Origin: Rhodobacter sp. CZR27
GTDB lineage: Bacteria; Pseudomonadota; Alphaproteobacteria; Rhodobacterales; Rhodobacteraceae
Direction: 5' to 3'
Length of the DNA stretch: 64,000 bases
Assembly (NCBI RefSeq): GCF_002407205.1
Contig: NZ_CP023548.1
Span: 1,574,501 to 1,638,500, forward strand
The position numbers and the translations under genes were made by a program. This document shows positions 19,367 through 28,347 of the stretch, in pieces. Every line of letters starts with the position of its first letter. Position 1 is the stretch's first letter. The notes under the pieces are model-generated. The model ran no database searches. It was given only the letters and a program-made list of their open reading frames with translations, and was not told the DNA's origin.

Positions 19367-19885
19367 TCAGAGATCGGCAGGCTTCGTGGCCTGCGGCCCC
19401 GGGGCCGCGGCAGCCGCCGGTGCGGCGGGCTTCACGCCGTTCTGCAGCGGATCTTCCTGACGCTGCACCGAACCCTCGAAATGTGCGCCGGATTCGATGG
19501 CGATGGTCTTGTGGATGATGTCGCCCTCGACCCGGGCGGTCGAGGTCAGCCGCACCTTCAGGCCGCGGACGCGACCGATCACCCGGCCGTTGACCACGAT
19601 GTCGTCGGCCACGATCTCGCCGCGGATGGTCGCGCTTTCGCCGACCGTCAGCAGATGGGCGCGGATGTCGCCCTCGACCGTGCCTTCGACCTGGATGTCG
19701 CCCGTGGTGCGCAGGTTGCCGACCACCGTCAGGTCCGACGACAGGACCGAGGCGGACGGCTTGGGTTTCGGCGCGCCGGGCGCGAAGTCGGGGGAGGGTT
19801 TCTGCACGGGAGCTTCCTGATTCTTCGGCCTGTCGCCCTCGCCCTGCTTCGGACCGGGCTCGTTGATTCTGCTCTTAGAAAACAT
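19367..19885 (-). CDS. Bactofilin (polymer-forming cytoskeletal protein)
   Basis: A 172-aa bactofilin. A disordered, Pro/Lys-rich N-terminal tail (residues 1-45) precedes the right-handed beta-helix DUF583 core (about 46-145). The core repeats are visible as short hydrophobic rungs with glycines (DLTVVGNLRTTGDIQVEGTV, GDIRAHLLTVGESATIRGEI, VVNGRVIGRVRG). An Ala/Pro-rich tail follows. Bactofilins polymerise without nucleotides and scaffold cell-wall enzymes. The gene overlaps the end of the upstream M23 peptidase gene by 11 nt, so the two are made together; this pairing is known from Helicobacter (CcmA-Csd1) and budding alphaproteobacteria (BacA-LmdC), where it controls cell shape. Confidence 0.93.
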   Translation of the reverse strand: MFSKSRINEPGPKQGEGDRPKNQEAPVQKPSPDFAPGAPKPKPSASVLSSDLTVVGNLRTTGDIQVEGTVEGDIRAHLLTVGESATIRGEIVADDIVVNGRVIGRVRGLKVRLTSTARVEGDIIHKTIAIESGAHFEGSVQRQEDPLQNGVKPAAPAAAAAPGPQATKPADL

Positions 19886-21206
19886 CTTTCGCCGCCTTGA
19901 TGAAGGTCATCGGGTTGACGGGCGAGCCGTCCACGCGGACCTCGTAGTGAAGATGGGTGCCGGTCGACCGGCCTGTGTTGCCCATATCACCGATCCGGTC
20001 GCCGCGCGATACCCTTTGTCCTTCATCAACCCGGATTCGGGACAGATGGCCATAGACCGTCTGGATCCCGAACTCGTGCCGGATCTTGATCACCCGCCCG
20101 TAGCCATTGGCCCAGCCGGCCTCGATCACCGTGCCGTCCGCGGTGGCATAGATCGGCGTGCCGGTGGCGCCGGCCATGTCGATCCCCTCGTGACGGCGAT
20201 TGCCCCGGCCGAACGGATCGCTGCGCCCGCCGAAGCCCGAGGTGTAGCGGAACGCGCTTTTCACCGGCATGGCGAAGGGCGCCTTGGTCGCGGCCAGCCG
20301 GTAGAGGTTCATCCGGTCGAGGCCGTTCAGGATCTCGTTCGCGCGCGCTTCCTCGGGGGACAGCGGGCCGCCCTTGGTCGAGAGGGTCAGCGGGCCGCCC
20401 TGGCCGGAATAGCCGCTGCGCACCCTCTTCAGCAGCGAGTCGGTCGAGAGGCCCGCGGCGCGGAACATCTTGTCCAGCGGCTCCATCGAGACGGTGACGG
20501 CCTCCTCGAGCCGGGCGAAGATCGCGTCGTTGCGCGCTTCCAGCTCGGCCTTCTCCTGAAGCACCGTCTCGGTTTCCTCCTTCGCGGCCAGCACGGCGAG
20601 GGCCATGTCGTCGCGCTGCCGGGCGGTGGCGGCGAGGGTGGCGGACAGCTCCTCCAGCGTCGTCACGGCATCAGCGGTGCGTGAGCCATCAGTGCGCGCC
20701 GAGCCGGTCTGCTCGGCCAGCGCGAGGGTGACGCGCTCGGCCTCGGCGCGGGCCGTGTCGCGCTCCCTGATCGTGCGCAGCAGGGTGTCCTGGATGACGT
20801 CGATGCCCTTCTCGAGTTCCTTGCGGCGGTCCTCGGTGGCCAGAAGTGCGGTCTGCATCTTCGACACCTCGGCCAGCGCGAGGTTGAAGCGTTCCTGCGC
20901 CCGCACCGCCTCGTCCGCGCGGCGGTCCCGGTCGGCCGAAAGCGCGTTCAACCGGGATTCATAGAGCGCCTGCTGGCGCTGGGTCTGGTCGCGCGCGGTC
21001 CCGGCCGAGATCGAATCCATCAGGACGATCGACGTGGCCATGATGGTCCAGCTGACCAGCAGCGTGCCGCCGGCCAGCGCCGCAGCCTGCGTCATCGGTC
21101 GGAGTCGGATGAATCGCGTGTCGTTATCGGATTTCAGGAACAGCCGCCGCTCGGGCAGGATGCGTTCGAGGCTGGCATTGATCCGATAATGAAGTCGCGT
21201 CAGCAC
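19875..21206 (-). CDS. M23 (LytM) peptidoglycan endopeptidase, membrane anchored
   Basis: A 443-aa bitopic protein: cytoplasmic N-terminus (1-35), one membrane helix (about 37-63, AAALAGGTLLVSWTIMATSIVL), a long periplasmic coiled coil (about 70-235, many heptads) and a C-terminal M23 domain (about 325-430). Zinc ligands are all present: the His and Asp of RRHEGIDMAG and the HLHYE motif, with GHLSRI before it. It should therefore be an active D,D-endopeptidase rather than a degenerate LytM activator. I place the start at GTG 21206, the first good start before the basic N-terminus; its Shine-Dalgarno is weak. Its stop lies inside the bactofilin coding region. Confidence 0.9.
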   Translation of the reverse strand: MLTRLHYRINASLERILPERRLFLKSDNDTRFIRLRPMTQAAALAGGTLLVSWTIMATSIVLMDSISAGTARDQTQRQQALYESRLNALSADRDRRADEAVRAQERFNLALAEVSKMQTALLATEDRRKELEKGIDVIQDTLLRTIRERDTARAEAERVTLALAEQTGSARTDGSRTADAVTTLEELSATLAATARQRDDMALAVLAAKEETETVLQEKAELEARNDAIFARLEEAVTVSMEPLDKMFRAAGLSTDSLLKRVRSGYSGQGGPLTLSTKGGPLSPEEARANEILNGLDRMNLYRLAATKAPFAMPVKSAFRYTSGFGGRSDPFGRGNRRHEGIDMAGATGTPIYATADGTVIEAGWANGYGRVIKIRHEFGIQTVYGHLSRIRVDEGQRVSRGDRIGDMGNTGRSTGTHLHYEVRVDGSPVNPMTFIKAAKDVF

Positions 21207-21436
21207 CGGTCGGTCCCGTCTGTTGTTGCGCGGTGACGAACCCTTGCCGGCGCGGGGCCGGCCTTCCTGTCCCCGGCAACTGACTAGCCAGCGGCCGTCA
21301 GCCGTGCAACCGATTTGACCAATCGGAGGATGTCGGTGGCGAAACCTTGCCCGAATGGGCGAAAACTCGCCTAGAGCGCAGCGGTTCCCTCGCGGGGCGG
21401 GAAATCTCGGCGAATTCCCGCCGGCGCGGTGTCGTC

Positions 21437-21898
21437 TCAGAGCGCCTGCGCCGCCGACAGCACCTCGGCCGCGTGGCCGCGGGCCGTGACCTTGCGCCAG
21501 ACGCGCGCCACCCGGCCTTCCCCGTCGATCAGGAAGGTGGAGCGTTCGATTCCCATGTAGGTCTTGCCATACATGCTCTTCTCCTTCCACACGCCGTAGT
21601 CCTCGGCGGTGGTCGCCCCCTCGTCCGATGCGAGGATGATGCCCAGACCGTGCTTGGCGCAGAACCGGTCGTGCGACTTCACGCTGTCCTTCGAGATGCC
21701 GATGACGGTGGTGCCGGCCTCGGCGAAGCGATCGGCGAGGGCCGTGAATTCCTGCGCCTCGAGCGTGCAGCCCGACGTGTCGTCCTTCGGATAGAAATAG
21801 ACCACCACCTTGCCCGGTCGCAGCGCGGCAAGCGACACGGTGGCTCCGCCGTCGCGCGGCAGGGTGAACTCCGGGGCGGTCTGGCCGGCGTCGATCAT
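21437..21898 (-). CDS. bcp: Thioredoxin-dependent thiol peroxidase (Bcp/PrxQ family, 1-Cys type)
   Basis: A 153-aa peroxiredoxin that reduces hydroperoxides in the cytoplasm. Thioredoxin fold with VVVYFYPKDDTSGCTLEAQEF: peroxidatic Cys44 is present. The second cysteine usually found five residues later in Bcp proteins is Gln49 here, and no other cysteine is near except Cys in RFCAKHG (about 79). The conserved Arg of the active site is in the C-terminal half (IERSTFLID). Resolution may use Cys79 or an outside thiol. The divergent promoter shared with the AsmA-like gene contains two palindromes. Confidence 0.93.
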   Translation of the reverse strand: MIDAGQTAPEFTLPRDGGATVSLAALRPGKVVVYFYPKDDTSGCTLEAQEFTALADRFAEAGTTVIGISKDSVKSHDRFCAKHGLGIILASDEGATTAEDYGVWKEKSMYGKTYMGIERSTFLIDGEGRVARVWRKVTARGHAAEVLSAAQAL

Positions 21899-21925
21899 GG
21901 GCGGCTCCTTGCTGAGGGACGGGTC

Positions 21926-21964
21926 ACACGTGTTTTAGTTGCCTTCGGCAGCCGATAAAGGCAA
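21926..21964. promoter_or_regulatory. operator-like palindromes in the bcp/AsmA-like divergent promoter
   Basis: ACACGTGT (21926-21933) and TTGCCTT-N12-AAGGCAA (21939-21945 and 21958-21964) lie within the 90-nt space between two divergent start codons. Both are perfect palindromes and are placed where regulators or promoter elements should be. The regulator is not identified. Confidence 0.5.
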
Positions 21965-21988
21965 GCCCGGCTTGAGAAAGCGGAGACG

Positions 21989-24900
21989 ATGGTCGAAGGC
22001 GACGCGCGCGAGACACCGGGACAGGCGACACCGGGGCAGGCGGGGCGGCCGAAACGAGGCCGGGCCTCGCTCTGGCTGCTGCTGAGCCTTGCGCTGCTTG
22101 CTGTCGTGGCGGGCTTCGGGACGCTGGCGCTGACGGGGCGGCCGCTCCCGCTGCCGGCCTGGGCCGTGACCGGGGCCGAGCAGCGCATCAACCGGGCGCT
22201 GGATCCGGCGGCCTCCGTGTCGCTGGGCGGCGCCGTGCTCACCGTGGGGTCGGACTGGGTGCCGCGCCTGCGGCTCGACGACGTGCGGCTTCTGCAGCGG
22301 GACGGGCGCGCCTTCCTGACCCTGCCCGAGGCGCGGATCTCGTTCGACCGCAGCGCGATGCTGCGCGCGGACCTGCGGCCGCGGACCATCGTGCTGTCGG
22401 GCGCGCGTTTCGCGCTGCGGCGGCTGCCGGATGGCCGGTTCGACTTCTCGCTGGGCGGGCAGGGCGGCTCGCTTCCGGTGGCGGGCCATGCGGAACTGCG
22501 CGCCGCCATCGACCGCATCTTCGCGCTGCCGGTGCTGGCCGACCTGCGCCGGATCGAGGCAGAGGGCATGACCCTGACGCTCGACGACCGTCGCGTTGGA
22601 CGGATCTGGCAGGTGGGCGACGGGCGGCTGTCGCTGGAAAACGGGCCGGAGCGGCGGGCGCTGGAACTCGGGCTGTCGCTGCATGGCGGGCCCGACCGGC
22701 CGCCGGCGCAGGCGCTCCTGACCTTCGTCACCACGCCGGGCAGCCCCGAGGCGCGCATCTCGGCGACCGTCGATCACGTGGCCGCGGCCGATATCGCGGC
22801 GCAGACGGCGCCGGCGGCATGGCTGGGGGTGCTGGATGCGGCGCTCTCGGGGCGGTTCGCGGCGGCGCTGGACGGCGAGGGCCGACTGACCCGGCTCGAG
22901 GCCGAGCTGGACAGCGAGGAGGGCGCGCTGCGCCCCACGCCCGCAACCCGCCCCCTGTCCTTCGACCGCGCGGGCCTTGCCTTCCGCTACGATCCCGCCC
23001 GCGAGCGGATCGAGCTCACGCGGCTCTCGGTGCAGGGGCGCTCGCTCCGGATCTCGGCCACCGGGCAGGCCTATCTGCCCGGCGCGACCGAGGGTCTGCC
23101 GAAGGAGATGCTGGCGCAGATCCGCTTCGAGGATGCCAGCGCCGACCCCGAGGGCCTGTTCGAGACGCCGATCCACTTCTCGGAAGGCGCGCTTGACCTG
23201 CGGATGCGGCTCGATCCGTTCCGGGTCGAGATCGGCCAGCTGGCGCTGGTCGAGCGCGGACGGCGCCTGCTCGGCCGGGGGCGGGTCTCGACCGAGGCCG
23301 ACGGCTGGCGCGTTGCCTTCGACCTCGGGCTGAACGAGATTTCGCACACCGACCTGCTGGCGCTCTGGCCGCTGTCGCTGGTGCCCAAGACGCGCAAGTG
23401 GCTGGCCGAGAACGTGCAGGAAGGGCGGCTGTTCGAGGTCAAGGCCGGGCTGCGGATGGCGCCGGGCACCGAGCCGCGCCTGTCGCTCGGCTACGAGTTC
23501 CGCGATGGCGACGTGCGCTTCCTGAAGACCCTGCCGCCGATCCAGAACAGCTCCGGCTATGCCTCGATCGAGGACCGCCGCTATCTGATGGTGCTGGAGG
23601 AGGGGCAGCTGAACCCGCCCGCGGGCGGGCCGATCCGCGTCACGCGATCCGTCTTCGAGGTGCCCGACGTGACGCAGCGCCCGGCGCAGGCGCGCATCAC
23701 GATCAACAGCGACAGCGGCGTGACGGCCGCGCTGTCGCTGCTTGACCAGCCGCCGTTCCGTTTCCTGCAGAAGGCGGGCCGTTCGGTCGAACTGGGCGAG
23801 GGCCGCGCGGTGCTGGAAACCGTGCTCGCGCTGCCGCTGAAGGGGAATGTGACGCCGAAGGAGGTCGATTTCAGCGTCCGCGGCACGATCAGCGACTTCC
23901 GGTCGGATGTTCTGGTGCAGGGCCGCACCATCGCCGCGCCGAAGCTGCGGCTTGAGGCCGTGCCGCAGGGGCTGACGCTGGCCGGGGCGGGGACGTTCGG
24001 CCAAGTGCCCTTCGACGCCGTCTATCGGCTGGCCTTCGGCCCCGAGGCGAAGGGCCGCGCGAGCGTGGACGGCACAGCGACCCTGTCGCCCGCGGCCGTC
24101 GAGGAATTCCGGCTCGGCCTGCCGAAGGGGTCGGTCAGCGGCCGGGCCGAGGGACGGTTCAGGGTCGAGATGGCCCGGGACATGGTGCCGAAGCTGACGC
24201 TCGAGTCGGACCTCGTCGGGCTGGGGCTGGGGCTGCCCGGGATCGGCTGGCAGAAGCCTGCCGGCCGCGCCGGGAAGCTGTCCGTCGAGGCGACGCTGGG
24301 CAAGCCGGTCTCGGTCGAGCGGCTGGCGATCGAGGGCGGCGGGCTTTCCGCCTCGGGCCGGGTCGCGCTGCGGGCCGATGGCGCGCTCGAGGCGGTGCGG
24401 TTCGACCGGGTGCGGCTGAGCGGCTGGCTCGATGCGCCCGTCACGCTGGCGGGCCGCGGCGCCGGCCGTGCGCCCGAGGTTCAGCTGCGGGGCGGCACGG
24501 TGGATCTGACGCGGATCCAGACCTCGGGCGACCGGGGCGGCGGCGCGCCCATGCCTATCTCGGTCGCGCTGGACCGGCTGCAGGTCACGCAGGCCATCGC
24601 CCTGACCGGGTTCGAGGGCCGCTTCGGCACGCAGGGCGGCTTCAACGGCACGTTCCGCGGCCGGGTCAACGGCAGGGCGCTGGTCGAGGGCACCGTGGTG
24701 CCGATGAATGGCCGCAGCGCGGTGCGCGTGCGGTCCGAGGATGCCGGCGGGGTCATCGCCTCGGCCGGGATCTTTCCCGACGGGCGGGGCGGGCGGCTGG
24801 ACCTGCGCCTGACGCCCGAGGGCAAGGCAGGGTATCGCGGCCGCGCCGAGGTGTCGAACTTCCGCGTCACCAATGCGCCGGTGCTGGCGGCGCTTCTGAA

Positions 24901-25282
24901 CGCGATCTCGGTGGTGGGCCTGCTGGAACAGCTGAACGGCGAGGGGCTGCTGTTCGGGGAAGGCGACGTCGATTTCCGCATAGGCTCGGGCGCCGTCGAG
25001 ATCACGCAGGCCGCCGCCGTGGGCGCCTCGATGGGGGTGTCGCTTGCGGGTGTCTATCGCGCCAGCGACCGCAGGCTGGACTTGCAGGGGGTGATCTCGC
25101 CGATCTATCTGCTGAACGGCATCGGCGCCTTCCTGACCCGCAGGGGCGAGGGGCTGTTCGGCTTCAACTACACCGTCACCGGCTCCGCGGATCGCCCCGC
25201 CGTCTCGGTCAACCCGCTCTCGATCCTCACGCCCGGCATGTTCCGCGAGATCTTCCGCCGCCCGGCCCCCGTCATCCGCTGA
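21989..25282 (+). CDS. AsmA/YhdP-like (DUF3971) envelope protein
   Basis: A 1097-aa protein anchored by one N-terminal helix (about residues 27-52, [18 protein letters not shown]) with a very long periplasmic part made of beta-rich repeats. The family (AsmA-like, TamB/YhdP related) forms bridge-like grooves thought to carry phospholipids between inner and outer membrane. The DUF3971 region is in the middle ([20 protein letters not shown], about 460-480). The AsmA C-terminal part runs near 980-1075 ([37 protein letters not shown]). It ends 8 nt before queA, so they are probably co-transcribed. The assignment to family is firm, the transport role is known only for relatives. Confidence 0.88.
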   Translation: MVEGDARETPGQATPGQAGRPKRGRASLWLLLSLALLAVVAGFGTLALTGRPLPLPAWAVTGAEQRINRALDPAASVSLGGAVLTVGSDWVPRLRLDDVRLLQRDGRAFLTLPEARISFDRSAMLRADLRPRTIVLSGARFALRRLPDGRFDFSLGGQGGSLPVAGHAELRAAIDRIFALPVLADLRRIEAEGMTLTLDDRRVGRIWQVGDGRLSLENGPERRALELGLSLHGGPDRPPAQALLTFVTTPGSPEARISATVDHVAAADIAAQTAPAAWLGVLDAALSGRFAAALDGEGRLTRLEAELDSEEGALRPTPATRPLSFDRAGLAFRYDPARERIELTRLSVQGRSLRISATGQAYLPGATEGLPKEMLAQIRFEDASADPEGLFETPIHFSEGALDLRMRLDPFRVEIGQLALVERGRRLLGRGRVSTEADGWRVAFDLGLNEISHTDLLALWPLSLVPKTRKWLAENVQEGRLFEVKAGLRMAPGTEPRLSLGYEFRDGDVRFLKTLPPIQNSSGYASIEDRRYLMVLEEGQLNPPAGGPIRVTRSVFEVPDVTQRPAQARITINSDSGVTAALSLLDQPPFRFLQKAGRSVELGEGRAVLETVLALPLKGNVTPKEVDFSVRGTISDFRSDVLVQGRTIAAPKLRLEAVPQGLTLAGAGTFGQVPFDAVYRLAFGPEAKGRASVDGTATLSPAAVEEFRLGLPKGSVSGRAEGRFRVEMARDMVPKLTLESDLVGLGLGLPGIGWQKPAGRAGKLSVEATLGKPVSVERLAIEGGGLSASGRVALRADGALEAVRFDRVRLSGWLDAPVTLAGRGAGRAPEVQLRGGTVDLTRIQTSGDRGGGAPMPISVALDRLQVTQAIALTGFEGRFGTQGGFNGTFRGRVNGRALVEGTVVPMNGRSAVRVRSEDAGGVIASAGIFPDGRGGRLDLRLTPEGKAGYRGRAEVSNFRVTNAPVLAALLNAISVVGLLEQLNGEGLLFGEGDVDFRIGSGAVEITQAAAVGASMGVSLAGVYRASDRRLDLQGVISPIYLLNGIGAFLTRRGEGLFGFNYTVTGSADRPAVSVNPLSILTPGMFREIFRRPAPVIR

Positions 25283-25290
25283 GTCCGTCC

Positions 25291-26328
25291 ATGAAACTCT
25301 CCGACTTCGACTTCGACCTGCCCGAGGGGCTGATCGCCACGCGGCCGGCGAAGCCACGCACCTCGGCCCGCCTGCTGCTGGCCGAGGGCGACCGCATCCG
25401 CGATCTGCACGTGCGCGACCTGGTGGAGATCTTCCGCCCGGGTGACCGGCTGGTGCTGAACAACACGAAGGTGATCCCGGCGCGGCTGACCGGCAGCCGC
25501 ACGCGCGGCGAGGCGGTGGCACGCATCGAGATCACCCTGATGGAACCCGCCGCGACCGGCTGGCGCGCACTGGCCAAGCCGCTGCGCAAGCTGCGGGAAG
25601 GCGAGGTGATCCGCTTCACCGACACGCTGTCGGCCGAGGTGGCCGAGAAGGGCGAGACCGACCTGCGGCTCGTCTTCAACCTCGACGGCGATGCGTTCGA
25701 CGCGGCGCTGGCCGAGGCGGGGGCCATGCCGCTGCCGCCCTACATCGCGGCGAAGCGCGCACCCGACGCGCAGGACCGCGAGGATTACCAGACCGTCTTC
25801 GCCCGTCACGCCGGCGCGGTCGCGGCGCCCACGGCATCGTTGCATTTCGACGCCGGGCTTCTGGCCGCGCTGGCCGCACGTGGCGTGGCCTTCACCGAAG
25901 TGACGCTGCATGTCGGCGCCGGCACCTTCCTGCCGGTGAAGGTCGAGGATGTGACGACTCACCGGATGCATGCCGAATGGGGCGAGGTGACCGAAGCGGC
26001 CGCTGCCGAGATCGCCGCGACGAAGGCCGCGGGCGGCCGCGTCATCCCCATCGGCACCACGGCGCTGCGGCTGATCGAGAGCGCGGCCCAGGGCGGCACC
26101 ATCCGGCCGTGGCGCGGCACGACCGACATCTTCATCTATCCGGGCTACCGATTCCGCGTCGCGGATGCGCTGATGACCAATTTCCACCTGCCGAAGTCCA
26201 CGCTGCTGATGCTCGTCTCGGCGCTGATGGGCCATGAGCGGATCCGGCGGATCTACGACCACGCCGTGCGCGAGGGCTACCGCTTCTTCTCCTATGGCGA
26301 CGCGTCCCTGCTGATCCCCGACGGCTGA
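25291..26328 (+). CDS. queA: tRNA preQ1(34) S-adenosylmethionine ribosyltransferase-isomerase
   Basis: QueA transfers and isomerises the ribosyl part of S-adenosylmethionine onto preQ1 in the wobble position of tRNAs with GUN anticodons, forming epoxyqueuosine. The 345-aa protein has the diagnostic N-terminus ([16 protein letters not shown]), [14 protein letters not shown] near 50, and the C-terminal [24 protein letters not shown] and [19 protein letters not shown] motifs. One natural target is tRNA-Asp(GUC), two copies of which are in this window. It starts 8 nt after the AsmA-like gene. Confidence 0.97.
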   Translation: MKLSDFDFDLPEGLIATRPAKPRTSARLLLAEGDRIRDLHVRDLVEIFRPGDRLVLNNTKVIPARLTGSRTRGEAVARIEITLMEPAATGWRALAKPLRKLREGEVIRFTDTLSAEVAEKGETDLRLVFNLDGDAFDAALAEAGAMPLPPYIAAKRAPDAQDREDYQTVFARHAGAVAAPTASLHFDAGLLAALAARGVAFTEVTLHVGAGTFLPVKVEDVTTHRMHAEWGEVTEAAAAEIAATKAAGGRVIPIGTTALRLIESAAQGGTIRPWRGTTDIFIYPGYRFRVADALMTNFHLPKSTLLMLVSALMGHERIRRIYDHAVREGYRFFSYGDASLLIPDG

Positions 26329-26331
26329 AAC

Positions 26332-26362
26332 GGCACCGCCAACGTCGCCTTCCGGCGGTGCC
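26332..26362 (+). repeat. 9-bp inverted repeat after queA
   Basis: GGCACCGCC (26332-26340) and GGCGGTGCC (26354-26362) are perfectly complementary with a 13-nt loop, starting 4 nt after the queA stop. No T-run follows; it may be a weak terminator or an mRNA-end stabiliser. Confidence 0.45.
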
Positions 26363-26409
26363 CACCGGCACCGCGTGCTAGCCTGTCCGCCGAGTTACGG
26401 AGCCATCCC

Positions 26410-27648
26410 ATGTTCAAGGTCCTCGCCTCCACCTGGCCGCTGCTGCTGGGCGTCATGCTGCTGATGGTGGGCAACGGGGTGCAGGCCTCGCTGCTGGGCA
26501 TCCGCGGCGCGATCGAGGGGTTCAGCACCACGCAGCTTGCGGTGGTGACCTCGGCCTATTTCGCGGGCTTCCTGATCGGCTCGCAGATCGTGCCGGGCAT
26601 GATCCGGCGCGTCGGCCATGTCCGGGTCTTTGCTGCGCTCGGCTCGATGATCTCGGCGGTTCTCGTGGTCTATCCCGTGCTGCCGGACTGGATGGTCTGG
26701 ACCGCGCTTCGGGTGCTGATCGGCTTCAGCTTTTCGGGCGTCTACATCACCGCGGAAAGTTGGCTGAACAACACCGCGACCAACCAGACCCGGGGGCAGG
26801 CGATGTCGGCCTACATGATGGTGCAGATGCTGGGCATCATCGCAAGCCAGGCGCTCCTGAACGCGGCCGATCCCTCGGGCTTCACGCTGTTCGTGATCCC
26901 CTCGGTCCTCGTGTCGCTCGCCTTCATGCCGATCCTGCTGACCGCCACGCCGACGCCCACCTTCGAGACGACCCGCCGGCTGTCGTTCCGGGAACTGTTC
27001 CGGATCTCGCCGCTCGGCGTCATCGGGATGCTGCTGACCGGGGCGATCTTCTCGGCGATGTTCGGCATGGCCTCGGTCTGGGGCACGCTGGCCGAGCTTT
27101 CGGTGCGCGAGATCTCGATCTTCATCGGCGCGATCTACGTGGGCGGCCTGCTGCTGCAATATCCGATCGGCTGGGCCTCCGACCGGATGGACCGGCGGCA
27201 GCTGATCCTCGGGCTGGCCGTGGTGGCGGGGCTGCTGATGGCGGCGACCGTGGCACTTCAGCCGCCGTTCTGGGGGCTGATAGGCGTGGCGCTGCTGCTG
27301 GGCGGGATCACCAACCCGGTCTATTCCCTGCTGATCGCCTATACCAACGACTTCCTCGGCAAGGAGGACATGGCGGCGGCCTCGGCGGGGATGCTGTTCA
27401 TGAACGGGCTGGGCGCGATCTGTGGTCCGCTGGTGACCGGCTGGATCATGGAGCGCGCCGGCCCCGGCGGGTTCTTCGTCTTCATCGGGCTGCTCTACGG
27501 CGGGCTTGCGCTCTATGCCGGGTGGCGCATGACGCAGCGCGCGGCGCCGGCCGTGGCCGACACCGGCGCCTTCGCCAGCGTCGCGCCCACCGCCTCGTCG
27601 ATCGCGGTGGGCATGGTGATGGAGCGGGGACAGGAGACCGCCGACTGA
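26410..27648 (+). CDS. MFS transporter
   Basis: A 412-aa major facilitator superfamily carrier with about 12 membrane helices. The loop after helix 2 carries IGSQIVPGMIRRVGHVR (a degenerate form of the MFS G-R/K motif). The second half repeats it as YPIGWASDRMDRRQLILG. It resembles the YcaD/COG0477 sugar-phosphate-like group, but the substrate cannot be told. The C-terminal 25 residues are cytosolic and polar. Monocistronic by position, 80 nt after queA with its own leader. Confidence 0.9.
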   Translation: MFKVLASTWPLLLGVMLLMVGNGVQASLLGIRGAIEGFSTTQLAVVTSAYFAGFLIGSQIVPGMIRRVGHVRVFAALGSMISAVLVVYPVLPDWMVWTALRVLIGFSFSGVYITAESWLNNTATNQTRGQAMSAYMMVQMLGIIASQALLNAADPSGFTLFVIPSVLVSLAFMPILLTATPTPTFETTRRLSFRELFRISPLGVIGMLLTGAIFSAMFGMASVWGTLAELSVREISIFIGAIYVGGLLLQYPIGWASDRMDRRQLILGLAVVAGLLMAATVALQPPFWGLIGVALLLGGITNPVYSLLIAYTNDFLGKEDMAAASAGMLFMNGLGAICGPLVTGWIMERAGPGGFFVFIGLLYGGLALYAGWRMTQRAAPAVADTGAFASVAPTASSIAVGMVMERGQETAD

Positions 27649-27672
27649 CCGGCTTGCCGCTGTTGCCCTGAC

Positions 27673-27696
27673 CTGTCAGGCTGGGAGCCCTGACAG
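27673..27696 (+). repeat. inverted repeat immediately before the DUF924 ribosome-binding site
   Basis: CTGTCAGG (27673-27680) and CCTGACAG (27689-27696), loop of 8 nt, directly followed by the Shine-Dalgarno AGGAGG. A third partial copy (CCTGAC, 27667-27672) lies just upstream. It may be an operator or an RNA hairpin. Confidence 0.45.
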
Positions 27697-27709
27697 CAGG
27701 AGGCGGGAC

Positions 27710-28285
27710 ATGGCGGACGATCCGGTGGCGGTGCTCGACTTCTGGCTGGGCGAGATCGGCCCCGAGGGCTGGTATGCCGTCGATGCCGCCGTCGATCAGG
27801 AGATCCGGGACAGGTTCGGCGACCTCTGGCAGGCGGCCCGCGATGGCGGTCTCGAACACTGGTGCGAGGGCACGGTCGGAAGCCTCGCCTTCCTGATCCT
27901 GACCGACCAGTTCCCGCGCAACATGTTCCGCGGCGAGGCCCTGGCCTTCGCGACCGATCCTCTGGCGCGCGAGGCCGCGCGGAAGGCGATCGCGGCCGGC
28001 TGGGATCTCGGCGCGCCGGAACCCGAGCGGCAGTTCTTCTACCTGCCGCTTGAACATTCGGAAGCCCCCGAGGATCAGGCGACCGCCGTGCGGATGTTCG
28101 AGGAGCGGATGCCCGAGACCGGCGCCGAGGGGCTGCTGCATGCCCATGCCCATGCCGCGATCATCGCCCGCTTCGGCCGCTTTCCGTTCCGCAACGCCGC
28201 CCTGGGCCGGGCTTCCACGCCCGAGGAAGAGGATTTCCTGTCGGCCGGCGCCTATGCAGCCGAGGTGCGCCGGCTGCGCGGATGA
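27710..28285 (+). CDS. DUF924 family protein
   Basis: A 191-aa soluble, all-helical protein of DUF924 (TPR-like fold), biochemical role unknown. Family motifs are clear: VLDFWLGEIGPEGWY at the N-terminus, FLILTDQFPRNMFRGEALAFATD (about 64-86), FFYLPLEHSE (about 109-118) and the HAHAAIIARFGRFPFRNAALGR core (about 143-164). The conserved His/Arg residues of the last motif suggest a binding site. The start is set by AGGAGG seven nt upstream. lpdA follows 62 nt later on the same strand. Confidence 0.92.
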   Translation: MADDPVAVLDFWLGEIGPEGWYAVDAAVDQEIRDRFGDLWQAARDGGLEHWCEGTVGSLAFLILTDQFPRNMFRGEALAFATDPLAREAARKAIAAGWDLGAPEPERQFFYLPLEHSEAPEDQATAVRMFEERMPETGAEGLLHAHAHAAIIARFGRFPFRNAALGRASTPEEEDFLSAGAYAAEVRRLRG

Positions 28286-28347
28286 GGTGTCGTTGCATGG
28301 TGGGAAAAGATGGTTTAAGGCCAAACTAATTTTCCAGGGAGGCGAGG

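Noticed and set aside
21935..25522. 1195-codon minus-strand ORF opposite the AsmA-like gene
   Set aside because: Low-complexity His/Arg/Gln/Pro composition typical of antisense frames; no domain recognisable.
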